DNA of 64,000 nt from Mucilaginibacter psychrotolerans (GTDB lineage Bacteria > Bacteroidota > Bacteroidia > Sphingobacteriales > Sphingobacteriaceae). The translations under genes were made by a program, and so were the position numbers. The notes beneath the pieces were generated by a model. That model worked only from the letters and a program-made list of their open reading frames with translations, ran no database searches and was not told the DNA's origin. This document shows positions 27,053-35,087 of the stretch, piece by piece (the first letter of the stretch is position 1; each line of letters opens with the position of its first letter). Where the stretch lies: NCBI RefSeq assembly GCF_004519315.1, contig NZ_SOZE01000006.1, positions 62,001-126,000 of the forward strand, given 5' to 3'.

Positions 27053-27649
27053 ATGGCTTCGGATAATGAACATCAGCTTTTAATCAACCAACTACAGCAA
27101 GATAACCAACTGGCTTTTACGCAGCTTTATGACCTTTACAGCCACAGGCTTTACAGGAATATCCTGCGTATGGTCAAAGATGATAATATCGCCCAGGAAC
27201 TGTTACAAGACCTCTTTCTGAAGATATGGGAAAAACGGCATAGCATAAACCCTGAAAGTTCTTTTAAATCCTATCTATACAAGATCGCTGAAAATTTAGT
27301 GTATGGCCATTTTCGCGGAATGGCAAAGGACAAGCGTTTGATAGAACGCCTGATTCTATCGTCTACTGCTTTTGATACCTATGCAGAAGAAGCTATTATT
27401 ACCAAAGAAAATCAGGATCTGCTTAAAGAAGCCATAGAAAGCCTTCCGCCTCAAAGAAAGCAAGTTTATACTTTATGTAAGTTGGAAGGTAAAAGCTATG
27501 AGGAAGTAAGTTTAGAAATGGGCATAGCCACTTCAACTATTCGTAATCAGATCGTCCAGGCTAACAAATCGCTAAGAGATTATTTAAAATCAAACGATGA
27601 TCTGTTGATAGCCCTGATCGTTGCCGGCCTATTCAGGCATATCAATTAA
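27053..27649 (+). CDS. ECF RNA polymerase sigma factor (orphan FecI type)
   Basis: A 198-residue ECF sigma factor. Region 2 (about 15-85; AQELLQDLFLKIWEKR) and region 4 (about 125-180; LPPQRKQVYTLCKLEGKSYEEV) are intact, and a hydrophobic C-terminal helix is present, as in Bacteroidota FecI-like sigmas. Normally a FecR anti-sigma and a SusC-like receptor follow, but here the next gene is the relaxase on the opposite strand. It is thus an orphan, either a remnant of a disrupted locus or a regulator of the mobile element. Confidence 0.88.
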   Translation: MASDNEHQLLINQLQQDNQLAFTQLYDLYSHRLYRNILRMVKDDNIAQELLQDLFLKIWEKRHSINPESSFKSYLYKIAENLVYGHFRGMAKDKRLIERLILSSTAFDTYAEEAIITKENQDLLKEAIESLPPQRKQVYTLCKLEGKSYEEVSLEMGIATSTIRNQIVQANKSLRDYLKSNDDLLIALIVAGLFRHIN

Positions 27650-27725
27650 ATTGGTATAAAACCGTACCCAGCACTCTCAGCCAGCAAAAAACAAAAAAAA
27701 TGAATCGGCACGCGGCTTATTAAAA

Positions 27726-28931
27726 TCACCTGCCTACGGATTTTCGCTTCCGTCGTTTTAGTGCATCATCCTCATCATCTGAAATTTGGATGCCATAACC
27801 AGCATCATGCCAATCAGCAGTAAGATCATTATTACCATCAGCATTACCCGTAGTTGTTTCAAGTAAGCCGCCTGTGTTGTTACCGCCGCTTCCAGCCTTT
27901 CCATCCGTTGTAGGATCTCGTTCTGTGTCTTCGTTATCTTTGTGATATGACTGGCCGAGTTCAACGAGTTTTTCTGCATCAGGTAAATAAGATTTAGCAT
28001 CGTTTCGTCTTCCGTTCCGTGGATTTCCGCTTCCGGCTGGTGTAAGTTCTCCGTATTTGGCCTTTGTTCTGCAGTTAGCTTCGCTAACGCTTTGGCGATC
28101 TCTGTTTTGCTCATAGTCTAATTGCTTTGCTATCTCCATCCATTTAAAGCGACCGCCTAACGCCTGTCCCTTTGCCTTAAAGTCGTTGTAAAAAAAGGTA
28201 ACGCCGCTGATATGCCCGGTCGTTGCCTGGTTAAAGAGTAAATGCACTCCTTCAGCTTCGCAATGCTGGATGAAATCCTGCATGCTCCGCTTCGGTTGGT
28301 TCAGGATAAGCGATAGCTTTTCCTGAACCAACATTTTGTTTGATGCCTTTCCGGTTCGTACGACCATTTCTATTTCGTCCTTCTTTGGGGCGCGTTTAAA
28401 TTTACTGCCCGTTGGGAATACCTTAACGCTTTGCGCAGACACCTGCGCTGATACGAATTTGCTTTGTGCCATCGGTTTAAGATGATGCACCCTTTCTAAC
28501 TTTCGTAATAAAGCTTCGCTACGCTTGAAGTTATTGCTATCTGAAACTACGTTGCCATCGAAGGTGATGCGGTTGACCAATAGATGAATATGCGGGTGTC
28601 CTGCATCATGGTGACGGAAGATCATATACTGGTTATCGGTAAAGCCCATGCCTTGTAAATAATCACCGGCGATTGCCAGCAACTTGCCATTATCGAGTTT
28701 TTCGGTTTCTTCCTGTAAGAAGTTAAGGCTAGTATGATAAACGTAATTACCAAGTGCGGGGCGTTTGCGCCTTACCAAGTCGATTTCCTTTTTGATAAGC
28801 GCTACATCCAGCGATGCAAAATTGGTTTCAAGCAGTTCGGCTTGTTGGGTGCTGTCTTTGTGATTTAGCTTTTTAAGGTTGTAACCTAACGCCCCTATAA
28901 AACTTTTACCTATCTTCTGATCCGCTATCAT
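27726..28931 (-). CDS. Relaxase/mobilization nuclease
   Basis: A 401-residue relaxase of the MobA/VirD2-like group. The metal-binding three-histidine motif is at 107-116 (HHDAGHPHIH), followed by LLVNRI. The nucleophile is probably one of the N-terminal tyrosines (Tyr17 in ALGYNLKK). It would nick the transfer origin and pilot single-stranded DNA. The C-terminal 130 residues are polar and repetitive and are overlapped in another frame by the gene at 27,758-28,114. It overlaps mobC by 26 bp. Confidence 0.9.
   Translation of the reverse strand: MIADQKIGKSFIGALGYNLKKLNHKDSTQQAELLETNFASLDVALIKKEIDLVRRKRPALGNYVYHTSLNFLQEETEKLDNGKLLAIAGDYLQGMGFTDNQYMIFRHHDAGHPHIHLLVNRITFDGNVVSDSNNFKRSEALLRKLERVHHLKPMAQSKFVSAQVSAQSVKVFPTGSKFKRAPKKDEIEMVVRTGKASNKMLVQEKLSLILNQPKRSMQDFIQHCEAEGVHLLFNQATTGHISGVTFFYNDFKAKGQALGGRFKWMEIAKQLDYEQNRDRQSVSEANCRTKAKYGELTPAGSGNPRNGRRNDAKSYLPDAEKLVELGQSYHKDNEDTERDPTTDGKAGSGGNNTGGLLETTTGNADGNNDLTADWHDAGYGIQISDDEDDALKRRKRKSVGR
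27758..28114 (-). CDS. Overlapping coiled-coil/TM protein inside the relaxase 3' end
   Basis: A 118-residue reading frame lies entirely within the relaxase gene, same strand, different frame. Its product has a sensible architecture: a polar N-terminus, a coiled coil (about 60-88; TQNEILQRMERLEAAVTTQ) and a C-terminal TM helix (about 90-110; rich in Leu, Ile and Met). Random frames seldom give this order. The overlapped relaxase tail is low in complexity, which fits a dual-coding region. A role as a membrane-bound mobilization accessory is inference. Confidence 0.6.
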   Translation of the reverse strand: MSKTEIAKALAKLTAEQRPNTENLHQPEAEIHGTEDETMLNLIYLMQKNSLNSASHITKITKTQNEILQRMERLEAAVTTQAAYLKQLRVMLMVIMILLLIGMMLVMASKFQMMRMMH

Positions 28932-29265
28932 CTTTTAGTAAAAGCCTTAAGATCTTTTCCTCCTGCCGCAACAGCACAGCAAGGGTCTTATCAATACCAA
29001 AAGGGAACTTTCCTGAGTTGGCGTGCCTTGTCAATTGGTTTAAGTTAACGCCGATCCTTTTCAATTCGACGTAGGTGTCCTCGTCAATTTTGGGCAACCG
29101 GGTAGCAGGAAAATGACCTTTAAATATCTTAGTCCTGACCAAGTCGCCCGGCTTGGTACCACACGAATCTGCAAGGGCCAACAATCGCTGCCGTTGTTTT
29201 TCGGTTACCCTGAAAGTGATCTTTAAAGACCGCTTTTCTGATGGAGAAACTTTTGGCCTTGCCAT
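28906..29265 (-). CDS. mobC: MobC-like relaxosome protein
   Basis: A 119-residue basic protein with a ribbon-helix-helix-like N-terminus (SLKITFRVTEKQRQRLLALA) and the MobC C-terminal motif (ELKRIGVNLNQLTRHAN). MobC binds near oriT and helps the relaxase to nick. It is upstream of the relaxase, overlapping by 26 bp, and faces the candidate oriT at 29,440-29,500. Confidence 0.9.
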   Translation of the reverse strand: MARPKVSPSEKRSLKITFRVTEKQRQRLLALADSCGTKPGDLVRTKIFKGHFPATRLPKIDEDTYVELKRIGVNLNQLTRHANSGKFPFGIDKTLAVLLRQEEKILRLLLKDDSGSEDR

Positions 29266-29290
29266 AAGTGCTCAAAAAAATGTTTGTTGG

Positions 29291-29314
29291 AATTGCTCAA
29301 GGCAATGAGCAATT
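29291..29314. promoter_or_regulatory. Inverted repeat upstream of mobC
   Basis: AATTGCTC (29291-29298) and GAGCAATT (29307-29314) form a perfect 8-bp inverted repeat 26 bp upstream of the mobC start. This is a likely binding site for autoregulation or relaxosome assembly. Confidence 0.45.
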
Positions 29315-29439
29315 TTAAACCCAGCGAGGGCCGCAGGGAAACCCCGCGTTTATCAGCCGTGAAAACGACCCGGCACTTATGCCGTACTCAAAGATATTTA
29401 TTTGCTGCTCCGCATCCAAATTTTATGCAGAACAAAGTG

Positions 29440-29500
29440 AAAGCATACCGGGTCCGGGTGTCCCGGCAAGCGTTTTGGTCCGACCAAAACATGGCTTGCT
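29440..29500. other. Candidate origin of transfer (oriT)
   Basis: Just upstream of mobC, in a stretch without genes, CCGGGTGTCCCGG (29454-29466) is followed at once by a perfect 9-bp inverted repeat, GTTTTGGTC-C-GACCAAAAC (29472-29490). An inverted repeat beside a short GC-rich site, next to mobC, is the expected layout of an oriT. The nick site cannot be fixed from sequence. Confidence 0.5.
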
Positions 29501-29593
29501 TTACTCAACTTAGTTAAGTGTGCTTTGCGTAATTTCTTACGTACTCAAACCATAAAGTATAATTTAATTTGCTTTTGACTTTTAACCCTCAAA

Positions 29594-29657
29594 GAGTATA
29601 GTTCAATTCTCTTGCATGGCATGCAAGAGGTCATCGGTTCGACTCCGATATTCTCCA
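29594..29657 (+). pseudogene. tRNA-Ala(GGC) 3' half: attachment-site scar
   Basis: From 29610 the sequence reads as the 3' part of tRNA-Ala: anticodon stem CTTGC/GCAAG with loop ATGGCAT (anticodon GGC), variable loop, T arm ATCGG-TTCGACT-CCGAT and 3' acceptor strand ATTCTCC plus A. The 5' side is degenerate. Acceptor and D arm do not fold and the total is about 10 nt short. This is the usual footprint of an element that integrates at a tRNA-Ala gene. Confidence 0.75.
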
Positions 29658-29671
29658 CTTTTTGATTATCA

Positions 29672-29707
29672 GCTTTTAGATTAACTTCTAAAAGCCTGTT
29701 TTTTTTG
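29672..29707 (+). terminator. Terminator after the tRNA-Ala remnant
   Basis: GCTTTTAGA (29672-29680) pairs with TCTAAAAGC (29687-29695) and is followed by CTG and eight T residues. Direct repeats of GGTACAACA lie just beyond (29710-29718 and 29721-29729) and could be recombinase arm sites. The rest of the gap up to 29,887 holds nothing recognised. Confidence 0.75.
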
Positions 29708-29887
29708 CAGGTACAACATAGGTACAACACTTTCTTCTCTAATTGTTAAGTTTAAGTGCTTCGAGAAATGCACGGAAACGTTTCATCTAAGATATTTTAG
29801 TCGGCAGGAAATAGTTCTAAGATGCTGACATGTATCGAGATTAACTGATGTAAGAACAACTGAAGACTTTTATCATCACAAACACTT

Positions 29888-31561
29888 TCATTTCTGATAT
29901 ACTTTTAATCCGCTGTTCAGGTACTTCAAATAGCTGGTCGCATCATAGTCAGCCCCTTGAGGCGCTACCAAAGGTTCTTGTTTATCCGGATCAAGCAATA
30001 CATAAAACGGCTGCGAATTGGATACAAATTTTGAGATTTGCAGGTAGCTCCATTTATTACCGATAGTTTGTATTTTTCTTCCTTCGGGCGTGGTGGTCTT
30101 TTCTGATTCAGCCAGACTTGTCTTATCGTCAACATATAGTTGGATGAGTACGTAATCCTGGGTAATTCTTTGATATACCTGTTTATCGAGCCAGATGTTA
30201 GCTTCCATTTTGCGACAGTTTACGCAGGTATGGCCTGTAAAATCTATCATTACCGGTTTATGTACCTTTTTTGCATATGCAATACCTTCATCATAATCAA
30301 AATAGGGATTAAAGCCCTTTGGCCTATCAAAAAGATCGGCATATTTATGCGGTTGGGTATCGGTAATATTATTACTATTTTGATTACCAGTGTTTATACC
30401 CGGATTTGACAAGTCAAAATCCTGGGTAGCCTGCGGCGGAAGAAAAGCACTGATTGATTTGAGCGGCGCACCCCACAATCCCGGTACCATATACATGGTG
30501 AACGCCAAAATAATAATGGCCAGAAAAAGCCTTGGCACCGAAATAAACTTCAGATCGCTGTCATGACTGAATTTTAGTTTACCCAACAAATAAAACCCCA
30601 TCAGCGCAAAAATCACGATCCACAATACCAGGAATATTTCCCTGTCAAACCAATGCCAATGATAAGCCAGGTCTACATTGCTTAGGAATTTGAGCGATAG
30701 CGCCAGCTCAAAAAAGCCTAGAGTGACCTTAACGCTATTAAGCCATCCGCCTGATTTTGGTAACGAGTGAAGCCAACTGGGAAACATAGCAAACAATACA
30801 AAAGGTATGGCTAGCGCCAGCGCAAAACCCAGCATGCCAATAGATGGCCCCAGTAAGGCCCCAGTAGTGGCAGCCTGAACCAGCAGTGTACCAATAATAG
30901 GGCCTGTACAGCTGAAGGACACCAGCGCTAATGTAGCCGCCATAAAAAACAACCCGGCCAGGCCGCCTTTATCTGAATTTTGATCCATTTTATTTACCCA
31001 GCCCGAGGGCAGGGTAATTTCAAATGCACCCAGAAAAGATGTGGCAAACGCCACAATTAACAGGAAAAAACCAAAGTTGAAAATGCCGTTGGTTGATAGA
31101 CTATTTAAGGCATCGGCGCCGAAAAGTACGGTTACCAGGAGTCCCATCAACACATATATGGCTATTATACTGATGCCGTAAATAGCGGCCTTACCTACCG
31201 GGCTCCCCTTTTTATCGCCCGATTTGGTGAAATAACTAACCGTTAACGGGAGCATCGGAAAAATGCAGGGCATTAACAGGGCGGCAAATCCACCCGCTAA
31301 ACCGGCTAAAAATATGGCCCATAGGGTTTGTTTGCTCTGGTTTTTGCTAGTGGCTTTTAATGCGGCCTTTCCGCTTTTTTTGTCCAATGCTTTTTCCCGA
31401 CTGCCGTCTTTTTTTGTTGTCCCGGTGGTTTTTGCAGCCGGGGATGGATTAATAGGCGTAAATTCTATCCCTGAGATTGAAGCAGTGTCTTGTGCTTTTA
31501 CCACATTTTGGGCAAACACGATCCCTGTAATTAGTAAAATAAATAATATGAACCGCTTCAT
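29888..31561 (-). CDS. dsbD: Thiol:disulfide interchange protein DsbD type
   Basis: A 557-residue membrane protein with a signal peptide (1-23), eight or more TM helices of the CcdA/DsbD type (about 80-370) and a C-terminal thioredoxin domain (about 415-557). The active site is CVNC in DFTGHTCVNCRKME; membrane cysteines are in MPCIFPMLP and SFSCTGPI. It carries electrons from cytoplasmic thioredoxin to the periplasm. The N-terminal DsbD alpha domain is replaced by a short linker, so the four TlpA-type proteins encoded upstream are plausible direct acceptors. Last gene of the 18-kb locus. Confidence 0.92.
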   Translation of the reverse strand: MKRFILFILLITGIVFAQNVVKAQDTASISGIEFTPINPSPAAKTTGTTKKDGSREKALDKKSGKAALKATSKNQSKQTLWAIFLAGLAGGFAALLMPCIFPMLPLTVSYFTKSGDKKGSPVGKAAIYGISIIAIYVLMGLLVTVLFGADALNSLSTNGIFNFGFFLLIVAFATSFLGAFEITLPSGWVNKMDQNSDKGGLAGLFFMAATLALVSFSCTGPIIGTLLVQAATTGALLGPSIGMLGFALALAIPFVLFAMFPSWLHSLPKSGGWLNSVKVTLGFFELALSLKFLSNVDLAYHWHWFDREIFLVLWIVIFALMGFYLLGKLKFSHDSDLKFISVPRLFLAIIILAFTMYMVPGLWGAPLKSISAFLPPQATQDFDLSNPGINTGNQNSNNITDTQPHKYADLFDRPKGFNPYFDYDEGIAYAKKVHKPVMIDFTGHTCVNCRKMEANIWLDKQVYQRITQDYVLIQLYVDDKTSLAESEKTTTPEGRKIQTIGNKWSYLQISKFVSNSQPFYVLLDPDKQEPLVAPQGADYDATSYLKYLNSGLKVYQK

Positions 31562-31757
31562 TAATATTTGTTTTTTTTGATCCTGATATTTGATACAATT
31601 TCTGTAGAGCTAAGTTCATGAGGTAATTTCTGTACCTTATCAAGCTTATCAAGATGATATTGGAGCAATAGCCCTAATTAACTGTTAGCCGGTTAACAGC
31701 ATACGGTGATAGCGCTACATTGCTGTTACCAGCCATCCTATGCCTATTACCTACCAT

Positions 31758-32840
31758 TTAGTTCAGGTTACCAAATAATTCTTTTAGTTTTTTGTTTAAT
31801 GTTATCCCTCTTAGATCTTTTGCTATAATGTTTCCATTAGGGTCTACAAGAATAGTACTTGGGATGCCCTTTATTCCATAATAAACCGGCAGCTCGTCAT
31901 CCCATCCTTTTAAATTGGACAATTGTGTCCAGGGCATATTATGTACACTTAGCGCATTTAACCACCGTTTGCTATCATCATCGAGCGAAATACTTACAAC
32001 TGTAAAATTATGGTCTTTGAAGGTGTTGTAAGCTTGTATAACATTCGGGATTTCCTCGCGGCAGGGATAACACCAGCTTGCCCAAAAATCCACTAACACA
32101 TATTTACCCTTGAAAGCTGAAAAGCTAACCGGATTACCTTTGCTATCTTTTTCTGTAAAGTCCATCATTTTTTCACCAATGGCGCTGCGCCTGAGGATTG
32201 CCAGGCGATCTGCAGCGCGTTTACCTTCTGAGCTTGATTTTATTTGAGGGCTTAATAGGTCATACATTTTTGCAACATCTTCATATGTACCTATTCTGCT
32301 ATATTCAGTCACCAGGTTTAAACTGAAAGCACTTTGTTTGTGGGCGGCAATGTAGTTATTGGCAATTGTATTTTTCTGTTTGGCAATACCAGCAATTTTT
32401 TCTTCCAATTCCACTTCCTGGTCTCCACTTAATTTATGGTATTGAAGGTAAAGAGACTCTTCCATTTCCTTTAACGGCTTCATTAATAGCGCATAAGTTA
32501 CTGCCTCGTCATTTGTTTTAGAACCAGTTACTTTAAGTGCTTCCACTGAATCTCTGCTTCCAGTTATAGTCATATCACCTGGTTCTATAAATATGTAGGT
32601 TGCCCGCCCCGGAAAAATCATTGTTATTTTCTGTGCTTCAGTTACCGGGGCCTCCCAGGTAAATTTTCCATTAATAATTTTTTGAGTAACAGATTTGGCG
32701 ATGTTACCCTCATTGTATTCTATGATTACCTGGCTGTCACTTCCCAATGCTTTGATATTTCCGCTTAGCCGGACCTGACCAAATAAACTCCCGGAAAAGC
32801 AAATTGATGCGACAAAGGTTATGATTGAAAAAAGTTTCAT
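31758..32840 (-). CDS. DUF4369/TlpA-type thioredoxin-fold lipo- or periplasmic protein
   Basis: A 360-residue exported protein with a signal peptide (1-21), a DUF4369-like beta domain (about 25-115), a helical linker and a TlpA thioredoxin domain (about 225-360). The active site is CYPC in VDFWASWCYPCREEIPN, and the cis-Pro loop is GIPSTILVD. It probably reduces disulfides in periplasmic substrates with electrons from DsbD. It is more diverged than the tandem pair at 33,899-36,206. Confidence 0.9.
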   Translation of the reverse strand: MKLFSIITFVASICFSGSLFGQVRLSGNIKALGSDSQVIIEYNEGNIAKSVTQKIINGKFTWEAPVTEAQKITMIFPGRATYIFIEPGDMTITGSRDSVEALKVTGSKTNDEAVTYALLMKPLKEMEESLYLQYHKLSGDQEVELEEKIAGIAKQKNTIANNYIAAHKQSAFSLNLVTEYSRIGTYEDVAKMYDLLSPQIKSSSEGKRAADRLAILRRSAIGEKMMDFTEKDSKGNPVSFSAFKGKYVLVDFWASWCYPCREEIPNVIQAYNTFKDHNFTVVSISLDDDSKRWLNALSVHNMPWTQLSNLKGWDDELPVYYGIKGIPSTILVDPNGNIIAKDLRGITLNKKLKELFGNLN

Positions 32841-32959
32841 ATCGTTTAAATATTTTTAAATGAAGCAACCCCGAATCCCGGTTATGCTATAATTAAATCT
32901 TTGATTAGTTAACACGCAGCTTCGTTTTTTTATAATAAGATTTATTGTATCGAGGTACG

Positions 32960-33895
32960 TTACTGAACCTGTATTAACATTCGGATGGACTGCGCCGGAA
33001 TGGTTTTTTTGACTACCATTTGCAAGTTCATTTGCGGCTGGTCATGGGCATAAATAGAGTAAGTGGTAGATACCATGCCCGCCATGTTACCTTTATCATC
33101 TAAGATAGGGCCACCGCTCGAGCCCTTTGCATAGTCGGCAGTAATCTCCATCCGGTTACCCATCGGCCCAATTTTATGATTGGCCGTTTTACGTGCTACC
33201 ACGCCCTTGCTATAATAATATACATATTGCTCGGGATTGGTAAGGGTGTGAACGGTTTCTCCAACGGCAAGTTCTTTCCCCAGTGGTATGGGGCTAAGGT
33301 GATCAGTCCCGGTTTTGATCTTGAAGATAGCGGCATCCGCATTTTTATTAAATGATAAAATCCGCTCAATAGGGTAAATATCGCCTTTTAAGGTAACCAC
33401 AAATGTAACGCTATCGTTAGCAGCAAGCATCTCTTCGGGTTGCACCATGCCCATAAAAACATGCCAGTTTGATACACATACGCCATCTTCGGTTAGTGCG
33501 GTAGCTGTTGCATAAAGCTGTACCTTTTCAGGTTCTCTTGCGGTAGCTGTAAAATATTTGTAGATCATTAAAACACCATCCTTGCGGTAATTCACTATTT
33601 GGGTGCCCTGCATTTGTTTGTTGCCGGGTGCGATTAATAATGATACCCGGGCTTTTGAATCAAGTGGGAGTTTAAGCGCTTGTTCCCTCAAACCGGCAGA
33701 TCCGATAAACCGCACTTTGGCCTGTGCTTCTTTCAGGTGCTGTAATACATTGCCGGTGAGCTCTTCATAATCAATATAATCAGTATTTTTTTCAGTTTGA
33801 GCATGCCCGGATAAGTGCGACAGACACAGCAATATAAAAAGTGGAGCCATGATGGCCCCTTTTATTTTTGTTTTGAAATTAAATAAACTCGACAT
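32960..33895 (-). CDS. Trypsin-like serine protease (S1 family)
   Basis: A 311-residue exported protease with a signal peptide (about 1-32) and a chymotrypsin-fold domain (about 120-300). The triad is complete: His145 (VSNWHVF), Asp187 (NADAAIF) and Ser260 (KGSSGGPIL). No PDZ domain follows, unlike DegP/HtrA. Its stop is 3 bp before the ATG of nothing else on this strand until the next TlpA gene, and it starts within 4 bp of the upstream gene's stop (33,899), so it is firmly in the operon. Substrate unknown; cleavage of imported or surface peptides fits the context. Confidence 0.87.
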   Translation of the reverse strand: MSSLFNFKTKIKGAIMAPLFILLCLSHLSGHAQTEKNTDYIDYEELTGNVLQHLKEAQAKVRFIGSAGLREQALKLPLDSKARVSLLIAPGNKQMQGTQIVNYRKDGVLMIYKYFTATAREPEKVQLYATATALTEDGVCVSNWHVFMGMVQPEEMLAANDSVTFVVTLKGDIYPIERILSFNKNADAAIFKIKTGTDHLSPIPLGKELAVGETVHTLTNPEQYVYYYSKGVVARKTANHKIGPMGNRMEITADYAKGSSGGPILDDKGNMAGMVSTTYSIYAHDQPQMNLQMVVKKTIPAQSIRMLIQVQ

Positions 33896-33898
33896 GGG

Positions 33899-35020
33899 CT
33901 ATAAAAGTATGGTTGCCAATTTTGCTTCAAGCTCGTCACCGTGCAAGTCTTTTCCGATAATTTTTCCTGTGGGGTCAATCAAAAAATTAGTCGGCACAGC
34001 ATTAATGTGGTAAAGTTGAACGGCATAACTTCCCCAACCCTTGAGGTCTGATACCTGGTCCCAGGTCAATCCATCTTTAGCTATCGCATCCATCCATTTT
34101 GCTTTTGCGTTATCGCCACCATCTAATGAAACGCCAAGTATGGTAAAGTTTTTAGACTTATACTTTTTATAGGCTTTAACTACATTGGGGTTATCCCTTC
34201 TGCAGGGGCCGCACCAGCTTGCCCAAAAATCTACCAGTACATATTTACCTTTGAATGAAGAAAGGCTTACATCCTGATCTTTGGTATTCTTTAAAACAAA
34301 ATCAGGTGCCATGCCACCTACCGTTAGAGCCTTTGACTTTCCTATTTTATTTAAATAGGATTGGCCTGCAGGAGAAGCTTTCAACTCCTCACTAAAACTG
34401 TTAAACAAGCTGTCCGCTTTTTCGGGATATTTACCAGGATCTACAGCCGAACGCAACAGGTTTAAACTCACTAACGATTTAGGATGACTCTCTATAAAAC
34501 CCATCTGAATCTGAAGCTTTGCTAATGCCATGCTCTCAAATGCCTGTTGTATTTGCGCCTGCTCATCGCTGTTGCCTTCTGCTGCTTTAAAGCCGGCACT
34601 CATTTCGGCCTCGGTTTTCTTAAAAGGCAGCAATAGCGAGATCATCTCCTGTTGATCTTTGTTCAAAGGCGTGCCACCAACGTTGGCTCTGAACAGCGAA
34701 TCGGGCGTAGTTATTACTGTAGTCCCGTTCTCTAAATAAACCCCTACCTGATCGGGGCTCGGTCGCGAATTTAAATTTTCTCCGTTTTGTGCCACCATAA
34801 CAAAGGCCTTCATGGGTACAGATACGTTGCCTTTAATGATAAATTTGCCGTCCGGCTGAACCGTGGCTGAGTCAAATTTCATCTGGCCTCTGTCCTGGTA
34901 AGCTACATAAGCTTTAGCCGGGAATTTTACTTTTCCTATCGTACCGTCAATCGTGTATTGTTGCTGTGCTGCTGCGGCAAAAGGTAATGCTGCCAGTACC
35001 GTGATTAATGCTTTTTTCAA
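33899..35020 (-). CDS. DUF4369/TlpA-type thioredoxin-fold protein, tandem copy 1
   Basis: A 373-residue protein with a signal peptide (about 1-18, ending AAAQQ), a DUF4369 domain (about 20-125), a helical region and a TlpA domain (about 235-373). The active site is CGPC (WASWCGPCRRDN), the cis-Pro loop is AVPTNFLIDP. It is clearly paralogous to the next gene (35,088-36,206), sharing blocks such as MDAIAKDGLTW and FLIDPTGKI. It lies 3 bp upstream of the protease gene. Confidence 0.9.
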   Translation of the reverse strand: MKKALITVLAALPFAAAAQQQYTIDGTIGKVKFPAKAYVAYQDRGQMKFDSATVQPDGKFIIKGNVSVPMKAFVMVAQNGENLNSRPSPDQVGVYLENGTTVITTPDSLFRANVGGTPLNKDQQEMISLLLPFKKTEAEMSAGFKAAEGNSDEQAQIQQAFESMALAKLQIQMGFIESHPKSLVSLNLLRSAVDPGKYPEKADSLFNSFSEELKASPAGQSYLNKIGKSKALTVGGMAPDFVLKNTKDQDVSLSSFKGKYVLVDFWASWCGPCRRDNPNVVKAYKKYKSKNFTILGVSLDGGDNAKAKWMDAIAKDGLTWDQVSDLKGWGSYAVQLYHINAVPTNFLIDPTGKIIGKDLHGDELEAKLATILL

Positions 35021-35087
35021 TGTATTAAGTTTTTTGTGAATTGTTGGAAAATACGCGCCTGTATTATACCGCCGCGCTGTTGAAAAA

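Noticed and set aside
29594..29657. Functional tRNA-Ala gene
   Set aside because: The 5' acceptor strand and D arm do not pair and about 10 nt are missing.
29545..29730. Minus-strand 61-codon frame with IGVEPMTSC
   Set aside because: It is the antisense of the tRNA-Ala remnant and its terminator, a well-known false gene pattern.
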